A stretch of 32,445 nt of DNA from Phaeoceros laevis (taxonomy: Eukaryota; Anthocerotophyta; Anthocerotopsida; Notothyladales): positions 1 through 32,445 of the forward strand of contig JBNGIQ010007178.1 of the NCBI GenBank assembly GCA_049999765.1. The letters are read 5' to 3'. The notes beneath the pieces were generated by a model. The model saw only the letters and a list, made by a program, of their open reading frames with translations. It was not told the origin of the DNA and ran no database searches. Shown here one piece after another: positions 29,732-32,445 of the stretch (position 1 is its first letter; every line of letters begins with the position of its first letter). Position numbers and translations under genes: made by a program.

Positions 29732-29994
29732 ATGGTTGGCCACGACAGGTTAGAGGGTTGCAGCGGCTTTCCAGCCAGTAGTGTTGGAGGCTGGGTCACC
29801 CTTATCAACCCCGAGACATGTCCGAGGCTCGGACTAATGTGTAGCAAGGCAGCTCATATGTAGGAGCTCCTAGCTTTTAGCAGCAGCCCGCTAGCGACAG
29901 ACTTACCCCTCCGCTAGGCCGGCTCGTCGACGGCTCTTCCATTTGTACACTCCCCATAGAGGGAATTTATAAAGAGTACGTCCATCACGCTAAA

Positions 29995-30016
29995 AAAACT
30001 GGTTGTCTAGTTTTTA
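29995..30016. repeat. Second copy of the hairpin core
   Basis: These 22 bases, AAAAACT-GGTTGTCT-AGTTTTT, match the centre of the hairpin at 28102-28153, with 7-bp arms here because the outer arms are not conserved. Together the two copies bracket the amber-interrupted frame over about 1.9 kb. Confidence 0.8.
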
Positions 30017-30025
30017 TTTCGCAGC

Positions 30026-30605
30026 TTGTGCTGGTTGTCACTTTTTCAATGTATGTGCACAGATGCAGGTGCTCAGAATGATGTGGGTGACACTACTCAG
30101 GCTCCTCCACCTACTGCCCAGCATCCAGGCATGGATTCCCCGAAGACGGGTGAGAATATGAATGCCAAAATTGTGAAGAGAGTGAAACAATCTCACAAGA
30201 AGAGTGCGAAAGGCATTCTCCACCACCACCTACAAACGTTGGGCTGAATTGAATCAACGACCAAGACATGAAGCTGAGGAGGTGGAGTATCAACGACTTT
30301 GTAGGTCACTCAGGTTCGACATTAATGTCCCTCCATTGCGGAGGGGCACCCGTTTTTTTTATGGCCAGCGACTAACAGCCGTGCAAAAGGCAGCAATTAA
30401 CGCCCTGGAAGAGGATGCATATGTGGCCAGCACATGGAAACTTGGTGAAATAAAACCTCCATGTAAGAAAGCGGGTGATAAGAGGGTTCCAACGACGGAG
30501 GTTGCTGTGAATGATAAAGGGACAGGTGACGAGTCTGAGGGGACAGATTCGGAGGGGACAAAATCGGAGGGACAGAATCGGAGGGGACAGATGCGGACGG
30601 GATAG
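30026..30605 (+). pseudogene. Degenerate element protein remnant, frameshifted
   Basis: Two overlapping plus-strand frames, 30026-30247 and 30204-30605, look like one protein after a frame change near 30200-30235. The first is lysine-rich at its end (NAKIVKRVKQSHKKSAKG). The second continues YKRWAELNQRPRHEAEEVEY, LRRGTRFFYGQRLTAVQKAA, NALEEDAYVASTWKLGEI. It finishes in an acidic 15-base repeat (GTDSEG / GTKSEG, about 30537-30597) whose third unit is 14 bases, which shifts the frame again. No family is recognised; the context suggests a transposable-element protein. Confidence 0.4.
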
Positions 30606-30655
30606 GTGAGGATTCAGAAGGGGACGGTGATGAGAAGGCCAACTCATTTTATTGG

Positions 30656-31190
30656 GAGTGACTATTGTAATGCAGCAGTAAACCAAGGCATTGTAATGCG
30701 GTTGTCAATGATTTAGGGTTCTAGAGCATTGTAATGGGGTTGTAAAGCACGCCCGCATTTTAGGGTTTCATGGCATTGTAATATGGTTGTAAAACATGGC
30801 ATTGTTAATGGGTACTAAACCATGTCACTGTAATGTGGTAGTAAAGAGTGCCATAGTAATGCGGTAGTAAACCATGTCATTGTAATGCGGTTGTAAAAGA
30901 TCTAGGGTTCTAGGGCATTGTAATGGGGTTGTAAAGGATGTCAGCATTCTAGGGTTTCATGGCACTGTAATATGGTTGTAAAATATGGCATTGTTAATGG
31001 GTAGTAAACCATACCACTGTAATGTCGTATGGTGACATTGTTATATGGTTGTAAAGGACACCGGCATTCTAGGGTTACATTGCATTGTAATGTGGTTGTA
31101 AAGCACGGCGGCATTCTAGGGTTTTATTGCACTGTAATGTGGGAGTAAAACATAGCATTGTAATGTGGTTGTAAAGCATGGGGGAGATGC
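30656..31190. repeat. 26-bp minisatellite with 189-bp higher-order period
   Basis: Degenerate units of the type TGTAATG(T/C)GG(T)TGTAAA recur every 26 bases (for example near 30666, 30692, 30803, 30829, 30855, 30881). Some are spaced wider by inserts containing telomere-like CTAGGGTTT or TTTAGGGTT. A longer period of 189 bases is visible: the block starting at 30721 repeats at 30910, and the distinctive GGCATTGTTAATGGG at 30798 recurs at 30987. No coding potential. Confidence 0.88.
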
Positions 31191-32264
31191 TGGGTTAACG
31201 GCGATGTAAAACGGGTGTAAACATGTTTTAACCACCAACGGCTGTTTACTTTTACTGTTTACTTTTGATGTTTCACTTTTGTACTTTTAACTTTTAACTT
31301 TCCGGCAAGTAAATCACTATTTCCGGTGACTTTTTAACTTTTCCGGCCAGTTAGAATACTTTCCGGGGACCCGCTTTATAACGAGCCAACATTAGTCAAA
31401 TACGACACACTTTACTCCTTCGTTGTAAATACGGAAGTCGTAGTAAATCAACAGAATAGCACTGTAAAGTGGCATTGTAAAACGCGTTAACCTTTGTAGT
31501 GGAAGCTTGCACCATCTCTTGAAAATGAAATCCTATCTTATCACAACCTGTTTTACAATAAAAACGACACTATGACCACTCACCCCAGGCTCTTCTTATT
31601 ATACATGTCATAACTTGCACTAAAGAAGATGTCAAGGTGCTCATCTGAGGAAGCCAGTCCCAGGTAGTAAAGGTTGCCCAAGGTTCATTGTGAACTAACT
31701 CTCATGTGGGGTGATTTTTTGGTCCCAAGTGTTTGCTTCCCCAAATTAATTTCTCTCAATGCCTTAATTCCCACTTGTCACGGTGCCTCATGAACAGCTA
31801 CACGGTTTCACTTGTACGGATGGCTTGTCGTTGAAGGGAGTCCTGAGAATTGTAGGCGAAGCAACGTGTGGGCACATGAACTTATAATATCGAGGCTTGC
31901 CGCGCGTGTGAAGGCGTGAAGTCAATCGAAACCAGATATTTGCGTTTGTTGGGGAGCGTAATATAGTGGGCTCGCGGGTTATTGGGCTGTTTTTGCCAGT
32001 TTTCGCCGGAGGCCGGCAGCACGACATTCGGCGAAATTTGGCGAAATCCGCCAGAGTACGAAGTATAAACAGGGTCACAAGTATACTACACGGGAATACG
32101 ATTACGGGGTCACGGAAGGGTCTAATGGCACACCCCCGTGTTACGGACATCCTAATCAACAAATTGTGGCCGACCAAGAGCAGGCCGGGGCGCATGGTAG
32201 GGGATGAAGGGCGGCAGCGCGCGGCAGGGCTGGTGGGACGGAACGTGCAGCAGGGCGCGCAGTT
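31191..32264. other. Gene-free accessory stretch
   Basis: Positions about 31236-31345 are rich in repeated ACTTTT words (TTTACTTTTACTGTTTACTTTT and similar) with three TTTCCGG motifs. The rest shows no recognisable protein or RNA gene. A 135-residue minus-strand open frame (31788-32195) has no family resemblance and a composition typical of chance frames. Confidence 0.4.
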
Positions 32265-32445
32265 AAAGGTTTAGAGCGACGGCTGGGTTAAGGGCGGCGG
32301 CTGGGTTAAAGGCGGAGGCAAGGTTTAGCGCAGAGGCTGGGTTTAAGGCCGAGGCTGGGTTTAAGGCGGCGCTGGGTTTAGGGCGGCGGTTGGGTTTAGG
32401 GCGGCGGTTGGGTTTAGAGCGATGGCTAGGTTTAGGGCGGACGCT
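32265..32445. repeat. 18-bp telomere-like tandem array at window edge
   Basis: About ten units of 18 bases (one of 17) run from 32265 to the end, consensus CTGGGTTTAGGGCGGCGG. The heptamer TTTAGGG, the usual plant telomere repeat, is embedded in the best copies (32377-32383, 32395-32401, 32431-32437). Copies become more regular towards the right edge, and the array probably continues beyond it. Frames are broken by stops, so it is not a coding repeat. Confidence 0.88.

Noticed and set aside
31788-32195. 135-residue minus-strand frame
   Set aside because: Composition and lack of any motif suggest a chance frame in accessory DNA.
1-32445. CRISPR arrays, bacterial operons, rRNA genes
   Set aside because: No direct-repeat/spacer structure, no ribosomal RNA signature and clear spliceosomal genes throughout; the tandem repeats found have no unique spacers.

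Overview
This is a nuclear fragment from a green plant of the streptophyte lineage, most likely a seedless land plant (bryophyte, lycophyte or fern grade). The evidence is spliceosomal introns with GT-AG borders, mostly about 75-150 bp but a few up to about 460 bp; a chloroplast photosystem II assembly factor (HCF136) with a plant-type bipartite targeting peptide; a decayed DYW-class pentatricopeptide-repeat (PPR) gene; a PIF/Harbinger DNA transposon; and telomere-like TTTAGGG motifs embedded in minisatellites. No species can be named from this alone. There are no operons, ribosome-binding sites or CRISPR arrays.

Layout. Positions 1-3.6 kb are transposon territory: a PIF/Harbinger transposase (minus), a frameshifted Myb/SANT-like companion gene (minus), an inverted scrap of a second transposase copy, and a MITE-like element with about 62-bp imperfect inverted ends. 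Positions 3.8-25.4 kb are a compact gene island: U1 snRNP protein C (plus), a possible 56-residue small protein (plus), a kelch/F-box-associated beta-propeller protein (minus), an MTM1/SLC25A39-type mitochondrial carrier (plus), HCF136 (plus), two tandem secreted lipocalin-like genes (minus), a signal-anchored type I membrane protein resembling the plant At5g58100 family (minus), a DYW PPR pseudogene (plus) and peroxin PEX11 (plus). Positions 26.1-26.8 kb hold a truncated leucine-rich-repeat protein. From 27 kb to the end the window is accessory: perfect hairpins, an unidentified open frame broken by two amber stops, a 26-bp minisatellite with 189-bp higher-order periodicity, and an 18-bp telomere-like tandem array at the right edge.

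Exon-level models were built by hand for the multi-exon genes. Every junction listed obeys GT-AG and keeps the reading frame, so U1C, MTM1, HCF136, both lipocalins, the At5g58100-like gene and PEX11 all appear intact.

The genes do not form one pathway. They are housekeeping genes for splicing, mitochondria, plastid and peroxisome interspersed with family-specific genes. The most unusual item is the tandem lipocalin pair. Each protein has an N-terminal lipocalin GxW segment and a C-terminal lipocalin half separated by a roughly 200-residue, largely helical insertion, and both are predicted to be secreted. The two copies differ by one precisely placed intron.
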